From: an uncultured Faecalibacterium sp.
GTDB taxonomy: Bacteria; Bacillota; Clostridia; Oscillospirales; Ruminococcaceae
Assembly (NCBI GenBank): GCA_934553285.1
Contig: CAKTFD010000093.1
Location: 1 to 8,830 of the forward strand
Reading direction: 5' to 3'
Length of the DNA: 8,830 nucleotides
Position numbers and translations under genes: made by a program. The notes beneath the pieces were generated by a model, which did not search any database, was not told the origin of the DNA, and was given only the letters and a program-made list of their open reading frames with translations. The first letter of the stretch is position 1. Every line of letters begins with the position of its first letter. Positions 8,585 to 8,830 of this stretch are shown one piece after another.

Positions 8585-8604
8585 GATGCGGCACACTCCG
8601 CATC
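8585..8604 (-). other. Leader hairpin with AGUGUG hexaloop upstream of gltB
   Basis: On the - strand GATGCGG (8604-8598) pairs perfectly with CCGCATC (8591-8585) around a six-base loop AGTGTG. A further TGC/GCA pairing (8609-8607 with 8583-8581) can extend it past a small internal loop. It lies between the leader terminator and the gltB Shine-Dalgarno and would be in the 5' UTR of any read-through mRNA. Its role is unknown. The loop has A at position 1 and G at position 4, as in ANTAR-protein target loops, but only one such hairpin is visible. Confidence 0.5.
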
Positions 8605-8620
8605 CTGCACCTTGCAAAAG

Positions 8621-8667
8621 AAAAAAGCGCCCCGCAAGGGCATAAGATACCCTTGCAGAACGCCTTT
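8621..8667 (-). terminator. Intrinsic terminator inside the gltB leader (candidate attenuator)
   Basis: On the - strand 8667-8650 pairs with 8640-8623 over 18 continuous pairs (several G-T). The pairing can extend by three more into the 9-base loop (T-G, A-T, T-A), leaving a CTT triloop. The 3' arm ends in TTTTTT (8626-8621), then C and four more T. On the + strand the flank lacks a good T run, so it works in the gltB direction. It begins about 10 bases after the predicted transcription start and stands about 70 bases before the gltB ATG. Unless read-through is regulated or a second promoter exists downstream, it would block gltB expression. It could instead end an upstream transcript from beyond the window, but the promoter just before it makes that incomplete as an explanation. 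Confidence 0.8.
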
Positions 8668-8672
8668 GTTCC

Positions 8673-8695
8673 GATACCTGATATTATACTGTATC
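8673..8695. repeat. Inverted repeat GATAC-N13-GTATC centred on the gltB -10
   Basis: GATAC (8673-8677) and GTATC (8691-8695) form a 5-bp inverted repeat with its centre inside the -10 element (8683-8688). The placement would suit a repressor operator. The arms are short and could occur by chance. Confidence 0.25.
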
Positions 8696-8710
8696 CTGAA
8701 AAAAATTCAA
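8683..8710 (-). promoter_or_regulatory. Sigma-A promoter of gltBD
   Basis: Read on the - strand, TTGAAT (8710-8705) and a consensus TATAAT (8688-8683) are separated by 16 bases that include a T run. Transcription would start near 8676. It points straight into the leader terminator and then gltB. No other convincing -10 is visible between the terminator and the gltB start. Confidence 0.8.
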
Positions 8711-8830
8711 GTGACAGCTGCACCAAATATGATACACACATCGCGCTGCTTCTTGTGCGAAACGCCGCGAACCCCCGCAGCTGTGCGCGGCACACAACCA
8801 AAACCGCCGCACCCGGCGTTGTGCACGCGG
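8711..8830. other. Gene-free sequence upstream of the gltB promoter
   Basis: No frame here looks coding on either strand. The stretch is GC-rich with many short G/C repeats. An inverted repeat TGTGC-GCG-GCACA (8782-8794) lies about 70-85 bases upstream of the -35. CGCCG/CGGCG (about 8806-8819) could form a small hairpin followed by GTTTTGG on the - strand. Neither is strong enough to call an operator or terminator. Confidence 0.4.

Noticed and set aside
8552..8617. Longer gltB start at TTG 8617 or ATG 8563
   Set aside because: TTG 8617 lies just after the terminator U tract and lacks a usable ribosome-binding site. The purine run before ATG 8563 touches the codon. The Cys nucleophile position also favours ATG 8551.
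8299..8643. Possible leader ORF on the - strand starting at ATG 8643 in the terminator loop, with AAGGG 6 bases upstream
   Set aside because: The spacing is tempting as an attenuator leader peptide, but the frame continues far into gltB in the wrong register (114 codons), has no run of regulatory codons such as Gln or Glu, and its start is buried in a stable hairpin.
8782..8819. Riboswitch or T-box upstream of gltB
   Set aside because: No T-box sequence, specifier stem or known riboswitch core could be recognised. The region lies upstream of the predicted transcription start and holds only short GC-rich inverted repeats.
1..8830. CRISPR arrays, insertion sequences, tRNA or rRNA genes
   Set aside because: No regularly spaced repeats, transposase-like frame, terminal repeats or tRNA-like folds were seen. 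The window reads as ordinary chromosomal housekeeping sequence apart from the pseudokinase and gltB leader.

Overview
The window comes from a GC-rich, low-mutation-load Firmicutes chromosome. Strong Shine-Dalgarno sequences (AAGGAG, AAGGAGG), sigma-A promoters, intrinsic terminators with U tracts, and a zinc-ribbon/kinase-like/PASTA membrane protein together suggest a gut Clostridia member, most likely Oscillospiraceae (Faecalibacterium or a relative). That placement is inference from composition and gene style; no rRNA or marker gene is present.

Layout. Positions 1-537 hold the 3' end of a peptide ABC-transporter substrate-binding protein on the + strand, closed by a strong intrinsic terminator (589-630). 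A sigma-A promoter (650-678) then drives a single + strand gene (717-2426). Its 569-residue product has an N-terminal zinc ribbon, a protein-kinase-like domain, one membrane helix and two extracellular PASTA domains. Both catalytic aspartates (HRD and DFG) are missing from the kinase domain, so it reads as a pseudokinase. It converges on a - strand operon across a shared bidirectional terminator (2451-2499).

The - strand operon is gltB-gltD (8551 down to 2524), the large and small subunits of NADPH-type glutamate synthase. All recognisable catalytic and cluster-binding motifs are intact. GltB makes glutamate from glutamine and 2-oxoglutarate, and GltD feeds it electrons from NADPH through FAD and Fe-S clusters. 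The gltB stop codon lies against the gltD Shine-Dalgarno, which suggests translational coupling.

The gltB leader (8552-8682) is the most interesting non-coding stretch. A promoter with a perfect -10 is followed almost at once by an 18-bp (extendable to 21-bp) hairpin with a run of T, i.e. an intrinsic terminator between promoter and gltB. A second perfect hairpin with an AGUGUG hexaloop lies between that terminator and the start codon. This looks like a transcription-attenuation leader controlling nitrogen assimilation. The signal is not identifiable from sequence alone. The remaining 120 bases (8711-8830) hold no gene I can support.
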